This document shows, one piece after another, positions 1-5,100 of a stretch of DNA of 5,100 nucleotides. The translations under genes and the position numbers were made by a program. Below the pieces are notes generated by a model. The model was given only the letters and a program-made list of their open reading frames with translations. It was not told the origin of the DNA and made no database searches. Each line of letters starts with the position of its first letter. Position 1 is the stretch's first letter. This DNA comes from Frankiales bacterium (GTDB taxonomy: Bacteria; Actinomycetota; Actinomycetes; Mycobacteriales; SCTD01): positions 1-5,100 of the forward strand of contig JAOPWW010000477.1 of NCBI GenBank assembly GCA_025965495.1. The letters are read 5' to 3'.

Positions 1-396
1 GGGACCGGCCCCTCGGCCGGCGCCGCTCCGGCCGGCACCACCCCTGTCGCTGCGGGCGCCGTCGCCGCGGCGGCCGACGACTTCGCCCTGACCTTCAAGG
101 CCTTCGGCCCCAAGCTCGGCCTGCCCAAGCTCCCGCCCCTGCCGGCGACCGGTGTGGCCCTGCCCGACGTCGCCCCGCTCGCGGACGGCAGCTTCGGCTC
201 CCAGCTGCCCTTCGGGCAGAAGGAGGTCAGCGAGAAGGTCCCGCTGGCCAGCGGCCCGGTCGGGCGGGTGCGGCAGGTGGTGACGTCGGCGGTCGACGCC
301 GAGCGCCTCGCCCGCAGCATCGCGGCCGCTCTCGTGCTGCTGCTCGCGGGAGCGCACCTGCGGCGCTGGCTGGGTCAGGCCCCCGCCGACTCGTAG
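1..396 (+). CDS. 3' end of an Ala/Gly/Pro-rich protein with a C-terminal membrane anchor, function unknown
   Basis: The reading frame is open from the first base of the window and ends at TAG 394-396, leaving 131 residues of a gene whose start lies upstream. Residues 1-27 are low-complexity Ala/Gly/Thr/Pro. Residues 28-80 are a Pro/Leu-rich, probably extended linker containing FKAFGPKLGLPKLPPLPATG. Residues 103-119 (LARSIAAALVLLLAGAH) form one hydrophobic helix followed by the basic pair RR and a short polar tail (WLGQAPADS). This layout suggests an exported protein tethered to the membrane by its C-terminus, with a long linker between the anchor and a missing N-terminal domain. An LPATG sequence at residues 47-51 is about 50 residues before the helix, too far for a normal sortase signal. 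No catalytic motif is visible and I do not recognise the family. It converges on the LapA-like gene. I am confident that it is coding, from the third-position G+C bias and the coherent protein features. The function is unknown. Confidence 0.75.
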   Translation, partial: GTGPSAGAAPAGTTPVAAGAVAAAADDFALTFKAFGPKLGLPKLPPLPATGVALPDVAPLADGSFGSQLPFGQKEVSEKVPLASGPVGRVRQVVTSAVDAERLARSIAAALVLLLAGAHLRRWLGQAPADS

Positions 397-449
397 TCCG
401 ACCGGGGCGACAGACCGCGAGCGAGGACGGACGGCCGGGCTGACGGCGA

Positions 450-475
450 GGGCCGCAGCAGGACCGAGCCGGCCC
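450..475. terminator. weak hairpin in the convergent gap 397-491 (possible terminator)
   Basis: The 95-bp gap between two converging genes holds GGGCCG (450-455) and its complement CGGCCC (470-475), a 6-bp stem with a 14-nt loop. No T tract follows on either strand. The position between convergent stop codons suits a bidirectional terminator. However, such short GC stems arise often by chance at this base composition, so the call is tentative. Confidence 0.2.
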
Positions 476-491
476 CGCGACGCCCTCCCGC

Positions 492-851
492 CTACCGGAC
501 GGTGCCGCCGCGCAGGTCGTCGTCGGCCGCACCGACCCGGGTGCGCTGCAGCTCGGCCTCGAGCCGCGCGTTCTCCTCGGCCAGCGTCTCCGCCTCGCCC
601 CGGACCGAGCGCACCTCGCGCTTGCGCTCCACCCGCTTGTGCCGCTTGCGCAGTCCGCCGCCGAGGAACAGCGTCAGCCCCAGCATGGCGACCGCACCGG
701 TGACGACCCCGACGAGGAACAGTCCCCCGATCGACACCCCCGACAGGGACACCCCGAAGGCGGCGGCGTTCGCGGGGTCGGTGTTGCTGAAGACGATGCC
801 GAGGGTGAGCAGCGCCGCGAGGACGAGCAGGACCAGGCCGAGGGCGACCAT
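492..851 (-). CDS. LapA/DUF1049-like small integral membrane protein
   Basis: This is a 119-residue protein starting at ATG 851-849 and stopping at TAG 494-492. A GGAG sequence just upstream on the minus strand (about 858-861) gives a ribosome binding site 7 nt before the ATG. Residues 3-22 are a hydrophobic helix followed by FSNTDPAN. Residues 38-63 form a second Gly-rich hydrophobic helix. A strongly basic stretch follows (68-84, LRKRHKRVERKREVRSVR), then a Glu/Leu-rich probable coiled coil (86-105, ending LEAELQ) and an acidic/Gly tail. Two helices around an Asn-Thr turn, followed by a cytosolic basic and coiled-coil tail, is the arrangement of the LapA (DUF1049) family. E. coli LapA/LapB act in lipopolysaccharide assembly control, but the actinobacterial members have no known role and the LPS function cannot be carried over. 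The gene begins 37 bp after the helicase stop on the same strand, so the two are probably cotranscribed. The family call rests on topology and the FxNT-like signature. Confidence 0.7.
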   Translation of the reverse strand: MVALGLVLLVLAALLTLGIVFSNTDPANAAAFGVSLSGVSIGGLFLVGVVTGAVAMLGLTLFLGGGLRKRHKRVERKREVRSVRGEAETLAEENARLEAELQRTRVGAADDDLRGGTVR

Positions 852-888
852 GCGGGGCTCCAGGGGTCAGGGGGTGGTGAGGCGTGCC

Positions 889-3219
889 CTACCCGGCGGC
901 GACCTGCTCCAGACCGCTCGCGAGCACGACGTCGAGCAGCCGCACGGCGCCGGCCTTGTCGAGCGGCTCGTTGCCGTTGCCGCACTTGGGCGACTGCACG
1001 CAGGAGGGGCAGCCGGAGGCGCACTCGCAGGACGCGATCGCGTCGCGGGTGGCCCGCAGCCAGGCGGCCCCTCGCTCGTAGCCGCGCTCGGCGAAGCCCG
1101 CGCCGCCCGGGTGACCGTCGTAGACGAAGACCGTGGCCTGCCCGGTGTCCTCGTGCAGGGCGGTGGAGACGCCGCCGATGTCCCACCGGTCGCACGTCGC
1201 GAACAGGGGGAGCAGCCCGATCGCGGCGTGCTCGGCGGCGTGCGCGGCCCCCGGCACGTCGGTCCGCTCCAACTGCGCGCGAGAGAGCAGCTCGGGCGTC
1301 ACCGTGTAGACGACCGCCCGGGTGCGCAGCTCGCGGGCGGGGAGGTCCAGGGGCTCCTCGCCCAGGACCTCGCCCGAGCCGACCCGCTTGCGCAGGAACG
1401 ACACGACCTGGTGGGTGACGTCGACGGTGCACAGCGACAGCCGGACGCCCTCGAGCTGCCGGGCGCGCAGCTCCTCCACGACCCGGATGTCGGTCACGTC
1501 GCGGGCCGACGTCGTGTGGTCGGGGTCGTCGCGGTGGACCAGCGCGACCGACTCGGACAGGTCGAGCCGGTCGACGACGTAGGTCTCGCCCTGGTGCAGG
1601 TAGACGGCGCCGGTGTGGGCCGAGCTGTGGGACGCGTCGTGGTCGACGGTGCCGAGCAGGCGGCCGGTCCCCACCTCGACGAGGCGCACGGGCGGCCCGC
1701 CGCCGCCGCGGAGGTCCGCCTCGGGCCGGTCGCGGGAGGTCCAGAACCAACCCTGGGCGCGGGAGCGCAGCAGGCCGCGGCGGACGAGGTCGCCGAGCAC
1801 GACCCGGACGTCGTCGGGCTCGCCGAACAGCGGGAGGTCGGCCTCGGTGAGCGGCAGCTCCGAGGCGGCGCAGCACAGGTGCGGCCCGAGGACGTAGGGG
1901 TTCGAGGGGTCCAGCACGGTGGCCTCGACGGGCCGGCCGAACAGCGCCGACGGGTGGTGGACGAGGTAGGTGTCGAGCGGGTCGTCCCGCGCGACGAAGA
2001 CCGCGAGCGCGCCCTGCCCGGCCCGGCCGGCGCGGCCCGCCTGCTGCCAGACCGACGCGACCGTGCCCGGCCAGCCGGTCAGCACGACGGCGTCGAGCCC
2101 GGCGACGTCGACCCCGAGCTCGAGGGCGTTCGTGGCGGCCACGCCGAGCAGGTCGCCGCTCTGCAGCCGCCGCTCGAGCTCGCGCCGCTCCTCGGGCAGG
2201 TAGCCGGCGCGGTAGGCGGCCACCCGCTGCGGCAGCTCGTCGGAGACCTCGCCCACGGCGCGCCGGGCGTTCAGCGCCACCGCCTCGGCGCCGCGGCGCG
2301 ACCGCACGAAGGCGAGCGTGCGGGCCCCCTCGACCACGAGGTCGGCGAGCAGGTCGCCGGTCTCGGCGGTCGCGGACCGGCGTACGGGGGCGCCGTTCTC
2401 GCCCCCGAGGTCGGGCACCAGCGGCGGCTCCCACAGGGCGAACTCCGTGACGCCCCGGGGGGAGGCGTCCTCGCTGACGGCGTCGACGTCGAGGCCGACG
2501 AGGCGGGAGGCGGAGGCGGCGGGGTCGGCGGAGGTGGCCGAGGCGAGCAGGAAGACGGGGGAGGCGCCGTAGCGGGCGCAGACCCGGCGCAGGCGGCGCA
2601 GGACCTGCGCGACGTGGGAGCCGAAGACCCCGCGGTAGGTGTGGCACTCGTCGACGACGACGTACCGCAGCCCGCGCAGGAACGACGCGAAGTCGCTGTG
2701 CCGGGGCAGGACCCCCCGCGACACCATGTCGGGGTTGGTCAGCACGAGGCGGGCGTGCCGGCGGACCCAGTCGCGCTCCTCGCGGGGGGTGTCGCCGTCG
2801 TAGGTGGCGGCGCGGACGGCCATGAGGTTGAGGGCGCGGACGGCGCGCAGCTGGTCGGTCGCGAGCGCCTTGGTCGGGGCGAGGTAGAGGGTGGTGGCGC
2901 GCTCGTCGGTGAGCATCGAGCTCAGCACCGGCAGGAGGTAGGCGAGCGACTTCCCGCTGGCCGTGCCCGTGGAGACGACGACGGACCGGCCGGCCCACGC
3001 GAGCTCGGCCGCCTGCGCCTGGTGCTCCCACGGTGCGGGCACCCCGGCGAGCGCGAGCCGGTCGACCAGCAGCGGCGGCACGAACGAGGGCCAGGGTGCG
3101 GTCCGGCCGGCCCGGGCGGGGACGTGCTCGACGTGCAGGACCCGCTCGGCGACGCGCGGGTCGAGCAGCAGGCGGTCGAGCAGGCTGCGGGGCGGTCGGG
3201 GCTGGGGCGGTGCGGTCAC
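889..3219 (-). CDS. DEAD/DEAH-box superfamily 2 helicase with C-terminal DUF1998 cysteine cluster (MrfA/YprA-SftH-Hrq1 type)
   Basis: This is a complete 776-residue protein. It is probably an ATP-driven 3'-5' DNA translocase/helicase in DNA repair. The N-terminal RecA-like domain carries a Q-motif-like PWEHQAQA (63-70), Walker A GTASGKS (85-91), motif Ia APTKALA (114-120), TNPDM (161-165), the Walker B box DECH within DECHTYRGVFGSHV (190-203) and SAT (227-229). The second RecA domain has FVRSRRG (304-310), ATNALELGVDV (362-372) and motif VI QQAGRAGR (392-399). The C-terminal part ends with YDGHPGGAGFAERGYE (700-715) and five cysteines at 731, 733, 737, 740 and 746 (CECASGCPSC, then PKCGNGNEPLD). 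This is the DUF1998 signature of B. subtilis MrfA (mitomycin C lesion repair), mycobacterial SftH and fungal Hrq1. The GTG start at 3219 fits the N-terminus usual for these proteins, but the SD is weak (GGGGG, 3 nt away). The frame stays open upstream, and an ATG at 3327 would add 36 Arg/Pro-rich residues reaching into the bldG leader, which is less likely. It is divergent from bldG. The class is secure. The mitomycin-repair role is inferred from homologues. Confidence 0.93.
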   Translation of the reverse strand: MTAPPQPRPPRSLLDRLLLDPRVAERVLHVEHVPARAGRTAPWPSFVPPLLVDRLALAGVPAPWEHQAQAAELAWAGRSVVVSTGTASGKSLAYLLPVLSSMLTDERATTLYLAPTKALATDQLRAVRALNLMAVRAATYDGDTPREERDWVRRHARLVLTNPDMVSRGVLPRHSDFASFLRGLRYVVVDECHTYRGVFGSHVAQVLRRLRRVCARYGASPVFLLASATSADPAASASRLVGLDVDAVSEDASPRGVTEFALWEPPLVPDLGGENGAPVRRSATAETGDLLADLVVEGARTLAFVRSRRGAEAVALNARRAVGEVSDELPQRVAAYRAGYLPEERRELERRLQSGDLLGVAATNALELGVDVAGLDAVVLTGWPGTVASVWQQAGRAGRAGQGALAVFVARDDPLDTYLVHHPSALFGRPVEATVLDPSNPYVLGPHLCCAASELPLTEADLPLFGEPDDVRVVLGDLVRRGLLRSRAQGWFWTSRDRPEADLRGGGGPPVRLVEVGTGRLLGTVDHDASHSSAHTGAVYLHQGETYVVDRLDLSESVALVHRDDPDHTTSARDVTDIRVVEELRARQLEGVRLSLCTVDVTHQVVSFLRKRVGSGEVLGEEPLDLPARELRTRAVVYTVTPELLSRAQLERTDVPGAAHAAEHAAIGLLPLFATCDRWDIGGVSTALHEDTGQATVFVYDGHPGGAGFAERGYERGAAWLRATRDAIASCECASGCPSCVQSPKCGNGNEPLDKAGAVRLLDVVLASGLEQVAAG

Positions 3220-3284
3220 GGGCCCCCAGTGTGACAGCCGGGCGGGCGCGGCGGACCGGGGTCGCGGTGCGGTTGGATGCTCTC

Positions 3285-3302
3285 GGCGCCGGGTACGGCG
3301 CC
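3285..3302. repeat. inverted repeat GGCGCC-6 nt-GGCGCC in the bldG leader (hairpin 1)
   Basis: A perfect 6-bp stem, GGCGCC at 3285-3290 and GGCGCC at 3297-3302, flanks the loop GGGTAC. It sits 5 nt before a second, stronger hairpin and 50 bp before the bldG start. Because GGCGCC is itself palindromic, each arm can also act as a short direct repeat. Possible roles are a protein-binding site or leader RNA structure, and chance occurrence in GC-rich DNA cannot be excluded for this one alone. Confidence 0.5.
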
Positions 3303-3307
3303 GTGGA

Positions 3308-3324
3308 CCCCCTCTGCGAGGGGG
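3308..3324 (+). promoter_or_regulatory. strong perfect hairpin just upstream of the bldG ribosome binding site (hairpin 2)
   Basis: CCCCCTC (3308-3314) pairs perfectly with GAGGGGG (3318-3324) around the 3-nt loop TGC. The hairpin ends 15 nt before the GGAGGAG ribosome binding site. With no T tract after it, it is not a classical rho-independent terminator for plus-strand transcription. If it lies in the transcript it would be a very stable 5'-leader structure able to affect RNA stability, transcript elongation or ribosome loading. No role has been demonstrated. Confidence 0.6.
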
Positions 3325-3339
3325 CATCGTGCCTGCTCT

Positions 3340-3346
3340 GGAGGAG
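3340..3346 (+). promoter_or_regulatory. bldG: ribosome binding site of bldG (fixes the GTG start)
   Basis: GGAGGAG lies 5 nt before GTG 3352-3354, an almost ideal Shine-Dalgarno match. It selects this GTG over the in-frame ATG at 3277, which would add 25 residues unlike any STAS-domain N-terminus and has no comparable site. Confidence 0.85.
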
Positions 3347-3351
3347 ATCTC

Positions 3352-3693
3352 GTGGACCTGTCCCTGTCGACCCGCACCGAGGGTGACCGCACCGTCGTCG
3401 TGGTGGGGGGCGAGATCGACGTCTACACCGCGCCGAAGCTCCGCGAGCAGCTCATCGACCTCGTGAGCAGCGGCCAGTACCACCTGGTCGTCGACATGGA
3501 GGGCGTCGAGTTCCTCGACTCCACCGGTCTCGGCGTCCTGGTCGGCGGCCTCAAGCGCGTCCGCGCCCACGAAGGCTCGCTGCGCCTGGTGTGCACCCAG
3601 GAGCGCATCCTGAAGATCTTCCGGATCACCGGCCTCACCAAGGTCTTCCCGATCCACGGCTCGGTGGAAGAGGCCGTGGCCGCGACGGACTAG
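3352..3693 (+). CDS. bldG: BldG anti-sigma-factor antagonist (STAS domain)
   Basis: This is a 113-residue single STAS-domain protein, GTG start to TAG 3691-3693. It opens with [20 protein letters not shown], then [14 protein letters not shown] (21-34), the strand [12 protein letters not shown] (44-55) and the phospho-acceptor motif DSTGLG (56-61) with Ser57 as the predicted phosphorylated residue. [15 protein letters not shown] (66-80) and a C-terminus ending [15 protein letters not shown] follow. These blocks match my memory of Streptomyces BldG nearly residue for residue, and 113 aa is its known length. In partner switching, dephosphorylated BldG binds an anti-sigma factor and frees its sigma factor, and the anti-sigma kinase phosphorylates Ser57 to reset the switch. 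In Streptomyces, bldG is needed for aerial mycelium formation and antibiotic production. In a non-sporulating relative the output could instead be stress response. The next gene, 23 bp on, is the presumed partner. A structured leader precedes it. Confidence 0.95.
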   Translation: MDLSLSTRTEGDRTVVVVGGEIDVYTAPKLREQLIDLVSSGQYHLVVDMEGVEFLDSTGLGVLVGGLKRVRAHEGSLRLVCTQERILKIFRITGLTKVFPIHGSVEEAVAATD

Positions 3694-3704
3694 GTCGCGG
3701 CGAC

Positions 3705-3709
3705 GAGGA
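3705..3709 (+). promoter_or_regulatory. ribosome binding site of the anti-sigma gene
   Basis: GAGGA sits 7 nt before ATG 3717-3719, inside the 23-bp gap after the bldG stop. It decides the start: the same frame is open further upstream through bldG, but that part is only a shadow of the bldG coding sequence. Confidence 0.7.
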
Positions 3710-3716
3710 CGACGCC

Positions 3717-4169
3717 ATGGCCGTCGTCGAGCTCCAGCTGTCCCCCCTCCCTGCGCACGTCCGCACCGCCCGTCTCGTCGTCGTCGCCGCAGCCCGGCGG
3801 GCCGGCCTCGACGACGAGCGGGTCGACGAGCTGCGCCTCGCCCTGGGTGAGGCGTGCTCCCGCGCCGTCGGCCTGCACCGGCTCCACGCGCCCGACCAGC
3901 CCGTCCTGGTCACCGTCCAGGACGACGCCGGTCGGCTGACCGTCGTCGTCACGGACTGCGGCCCCGCCGCCGGTCCCGTTCCCGACGACGTCGCCGGTGA
4001 CCTGCTCGAGGGCGACGCGGAGGAGGACGACGACGTCGTCGCCCCCGACGTCGCGCTCGCCGTCGTGACGGGGCTGGTGGACGACGTCACCGTCGAGCCG
4101 GGTCCCGGGGGGACCACCGTGACGATGCGCTGGCCGCTGGCTGCTCGGCAGCCCGGGACCGTTCTGTAG
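3717..4169 (+). CDS. SpoIIAB/RsbW-like anti-sigma regulatory protein (HATPase fold), probable BldG partner
   Basis: This is a 150-residue protein of the size and fold pattern of GHKL-type anti-sigma factors. Residues 4-10 form a first strand (VELQLSP). PAHVRTARLVVVAAARRAGL (12-31) is the helix typical of these kinases. VDELRLALGEACSRAV (36-51) is the N-box helix, RLTVVVTDCGP (73-83) the D-box strand, and VALAVVTGLVDDVTVEPGPGGTTVTMRWP (about 112-140) the C-terminal block. Two ATP-site motifs look altered. The N-box normally reads ExxxNA and here is EACSRA, with Arg for the Mg-coordinating Asn. The D-box DxGxG reads DCGPA. An acidic linker (about 90-110, LLEGDAEEDDD) replaces the usual ATP lid. 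It directly follows bldG in the same operon, the place of S. coelicolor SCO3548 (ApgA), described as BldG's anti-sigma partner. The partner role is well supported by context. Whether it binds ATP or phosphorylates BldG is open. The target sigma factor is not in the window. Confidence 0.85.
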   Translation: MAVVELQLSPLPAHVRTARLVVVAAARRAGLDDERVDELRLALGEACSRAVGLHRLHAPDQPVLVTVQDDAGRLTVVVTDCGPAAGPVPDDVAGDLLEGDAEEDDDVVAPDVALAVVTGLVDDVTVEPGPGGTTVTMRWPLAARQPGTVL

Positions 4170-4173
4170 CCGT

Positions 4174-4202
4174 TCCGGGTGTGGTGTCGGACACACTCCG
4201 GA
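4174..4202. terminator. imperfect inverted repeat after the bldG operon (possible terminator or operator)
   Basis: TCCGGGTGTG (4174-4183) pairs with CACAC-T-CCGGA (4192-4202) around the loop GTGTCGGA, giving a 10-bp stem with one bulged T at 4197. It starts 5 nt after the anti-sigma stop codon, as expected for a terminator. There is no following T run, but hairpins without U tracts are commonly proposed as terminators in actinobacteria. The alternative is a dyad operator acting on an hppA promoter just downstream. Confidence 0.45.
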
Positions 4203-4214
4203 CGTTCCCGGTCG

Positions 4215-4220
4215 TATGCT
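4215..4220 (+). promoter_or_regulatory. hppA: candidate -10 element (TATGCT) for hppA
   Basis: TATGCT fits the TAnnnT pattern of principal-sigma -10 boxes and stands out in a 200-bp GC-rich gap. No good -35 lies 16-19 bp upstream; the nearest weak match, CGGACA at 4188-4193, is 21 bp away and overlaps the dyad at 4174-4202. If it is used, hppA would have a leader of roughly 140 nt (about 4227-4369), in which I see no recognisable riboswitch. This is a single-motif call of low certainty. Confidence 0.25.
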
Positions 4221-4359
4221 CCCGCCGCTCGCTGCTGTCGGGCCCACCTGGTCCCGGCGGCGCGGGTGTCCGGGCCTGCACGGTCACTCAGGGGCACGGA
4301 CCTGGCCCGGTGGGCGCGTGTCCGCCGGTCGACCGCAGCGGGCTCGCCTGCTGCTGACC

Positions 4360-4366
4360 AGGAGGA
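4360..4366 (+). promoter_or_regulatory. hppA: ribosome binding site of hppA
   Basis: AGGAGGA lies 3 nt before GTG 4370-4372, strong but closer than usual. The in-frame TGA at 4355-4357 rules out any start further upstream. A later GTG at 4457 would cut into the first membrane helix, so 4370 is the supported start. Confidence 0.8.
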
Positions 4367-4369
4367 CGC

Positions 4370-5100
4370 GTGCTCCAGCTCGCCCAGGCACTCCCCCTCG
4401 CGCAGACGGGGACCGGTCTCGCCGGCGTCTCCGGCGGGGATCGCGGGATCCTCTACGTGATCCTGCTCGTCTCCCTCGTGGCGCTCGGCTTCGCGGCCGT
4501 GTTCGCCCGTGAGGTCCTGGCCGCCGGCCAGGGCACCCCGAAGATGATCGAGATCGCCAAGGCGGTGCAGGAGGGCGCGGCGGCCTACCTGCGCCGGCAG
4601 TTCCAGACGCTCGCGGTGTTCGCGGCGCTGGTGTTCGCCCTGCTGTTCCTGCTGCCGTCCGACAGCACGTCGGTGCGGGTCGGCCGGCCGCTGTTCTTCC
4701 TGGTCGGCGCGACGTTCTCGGCCCTGGTCGGCTTCATCGGGATGACGCTCGCGACGCGCACCAACCTGCGGGTCGCGAACGCCGCCAACGAGTCCGGCAC
4801 GAAGAAGGCGCTGCGGCTGGCCTTCCGCGCCGGCGGCGTCGTCGGGATGTTCACGGTCGGGCTCGGCCTGCTCGGCGCGACCGTCGTGCTGCTCGTCTAC
4901 GACGACGACGCTCCTCGGGTGCTGGAGGGCTTCGCGTTCGGCGGCGCGCTGCTGGCGATGTTCATGCGCGTCGGCGGCGGCATCTTCACCAAGGCGGCCG
5001 ACGTCGGGGCCGACCTCGTCGGCAAGGTCGAGCAGGGCATCCCGGAGGACGACCCCCGCAACGCCGCCACCATCGCCGACAACGTCGGGGACAACGTCGG
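4370..5100 (+). CDS. hppA: membrane-bound proton-pumping inorganic pyrophosphatase, N-terminal part (runs off the window)
   Basis: 243 codons are present, roughly a third of a family member (about 700-800 residues, 16 membrane helices). The enzyme hydrolyses cytosolic pyrophosphate and uses the energy to move H+ (in some members Na+) out across the membrane, adding to proton motive force and removing pyrophosphate from biosynthesis. Predicted helices lie at about 26-46, 80-96, 108-127, 153-177 and 187-204. The family sequence FAREVLAAGQGTPKMIEIA (45-63) and EGAAAYLRRQF (68-78) precede the catalytic loop: GGGIFTKAADVGADLVGKVE (202-221) contains the PPi-binding DX7KXE motif (Asp211, Lys219, Glu221). 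EDDPRNAATIADNVGDN (226-242) carries the acidic Mg/PPi ligands. One difference from the common sequence is Ala232 where Pro is usual (DDPRNP). The residue that separates K+-dependent from K+-independent enzymes lies beyond the window. It is the next gene on the strand after the bldG operon but 200 bp away, so probably a separate transcript. Confidence 0.96.
   Translation, partial: MLQLAQALPLAQTGTGLAGVSGGDRGILYVILLVSLVALGFAAVFAREVLAAGQGTPKMIEIAKAVQEGAAAYLRRQFQTLAVFAALVFALLFLLPSDSTSVRVGRPLFFLVGATFSALVGFIGMTLATRTNLRVANAANESGTKKALRLAFRAGGVVGMFTVGLGLLGATVVLLVYDDDAPRVLEGFAFGGALLAMFMRVGGGIFTKAADVGADLVGKVEQGIPEDDPRNAATIADNVGDNV

Larger units (their letters stand above)
3220..3351. promoter_or_regulatory. 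divergent helicase/bldG intergenic region
   Basis: These 132 bp must contain the control sequences for bldG on the plus strand and, most likely, for the helicase-LapA-like pair on the minus strand. I see no convincing sigma-70 pair. The best plus-strand candidate is TTGGAT (3273-3278) with TACGGC (3294-3299), spaced only 15 bp apart and poor at -10, so I do not call it. The bldG-proximal half is occupied by two hairpins listed separately. Studied bldG loci show promoters directly upstream of the gene and cotranscription with the anti-sigma gene. That is family knowledge and is not visible here. Confidence 0.5.

Noticed and set aside
142..156. LPATG as a sortase cell-wall anchor signal
   Set aside because: Sortase motifs directly precede the C-terminal hydrophobic helix; here about 50 residues separate them.
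674..3031. 785-codon minus-strand frame overlapping the helicase
   Set aside because: It is Arg/Pro/Ala-rich with no recognisable motifs, a shadow of the helicase in another frame.
502..3234. 910-codon open frame on the plus strand, antisense to the helicase and the LapA-like gene
   Set aside because: The product is Gly/Ala/Arg/Asp/Val-rich low complexity with no domains. At this G+C content, the complement of a real gene often lacks stops, and the opposite strand has every helicase motif in order.
3273..3299. TTGGAT / TACGGC as a bldG promoter
   Set aside because: The spacing is only 15 bp and the -10 match is poor, so it is not better than chance matches.
4028..4041. 14-bp perfect palindrome CGACGACGTCGTCG
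   Set aside because: It encodes the Asp-Asp-Val-Val part of the anti-sigma acidic linker using the preferred GAC and GTC codons, so codon choice explains it.
3690..4247. 185-codon minus-strand frame over the anti-sigma gene
   Set aside because: It has no ribosome binding site, no motifs and a composition mirroring the sense gene; the plus-strand protein matches a known fold.
4179..4512. Overlapping plus-strand open frames across the gap before hppA
   Set aside because: Their products are Arg/Ser/Pro-rich without motifs and they run out of frame into the well-supported start of hppA.

Overview
The window is very GC-rich DNA with coding dense on both strands, GTG starts and strong G+C bias at third codon positions. 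Together with a clear BldG-type regulator this points to a high-GC actinobacterium (Actinomycetota). I cannot place it to genus.

Layout: (1) 1-396 (+) is the 3' end of an Ala/Gly/Pro-rich protein with a C-terminal membrane anchor, function unknown. (2) 397-491 is a short convergent gap. (3) 492-851 (-) is a small two-helix membrane protein of LapA/DUF1049 type. (4) 889-3219 (-) is a complete superfamily 2 DEAD/DEAH-type DNA helicase with a C-terminal cysteine cluster (DUF1998), of the MrfA/YprA-SftH-Hrq1 class. It lies 37 bp upstream of the LapA-like gene and probably shares a transcript with it. (5) 3220-3351 is a divergent 132-bp regulatory region holding two perfect hairpins ahead of bldG. 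(6) 3352-3693 (+) is bldG, an anti-sigma-factor antagonist (STAS domain, DSTGLG phospho-site). (7) 3717-4169 (+) is an SpoIIAB/RsbW-like ATPase-fold protein, the presumed anti-sigma partner of BldG, with degenerate ATP-site motifs. (8) 4170-4369 is a 200-bp gap with an imperfect inverted repeat and a possible -10 element. (9) 4370 to the window end (+) is the N-terminal third of a membrane-bound proton-pumping pyrophosphatase (hppA).

The order helicase (divergent) - bldG - anti-sigma gene - hppA matches, from memory, the Streptomyces coelicolor SCO3550-SCO3547 neighbourhood. This is therefore a conserved actinobacterial core locus and not a mobile or accessory island. bldG and the anti-sigma gene form a partner-switching pair that controls one or more sigma factors encoded elsewhere. 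The helicase (DNA repair) and the pyrophosphatase (membrane energetics) are neighbours with no evident mechanistic link to that switch. I see no mobile element, CRISPR array, tRNA, rRNA or defence system, and no clear new system. The points most worth a second look are the structured bldG leader and the atypical ATP-binding motifs of the anti-sigma partner.
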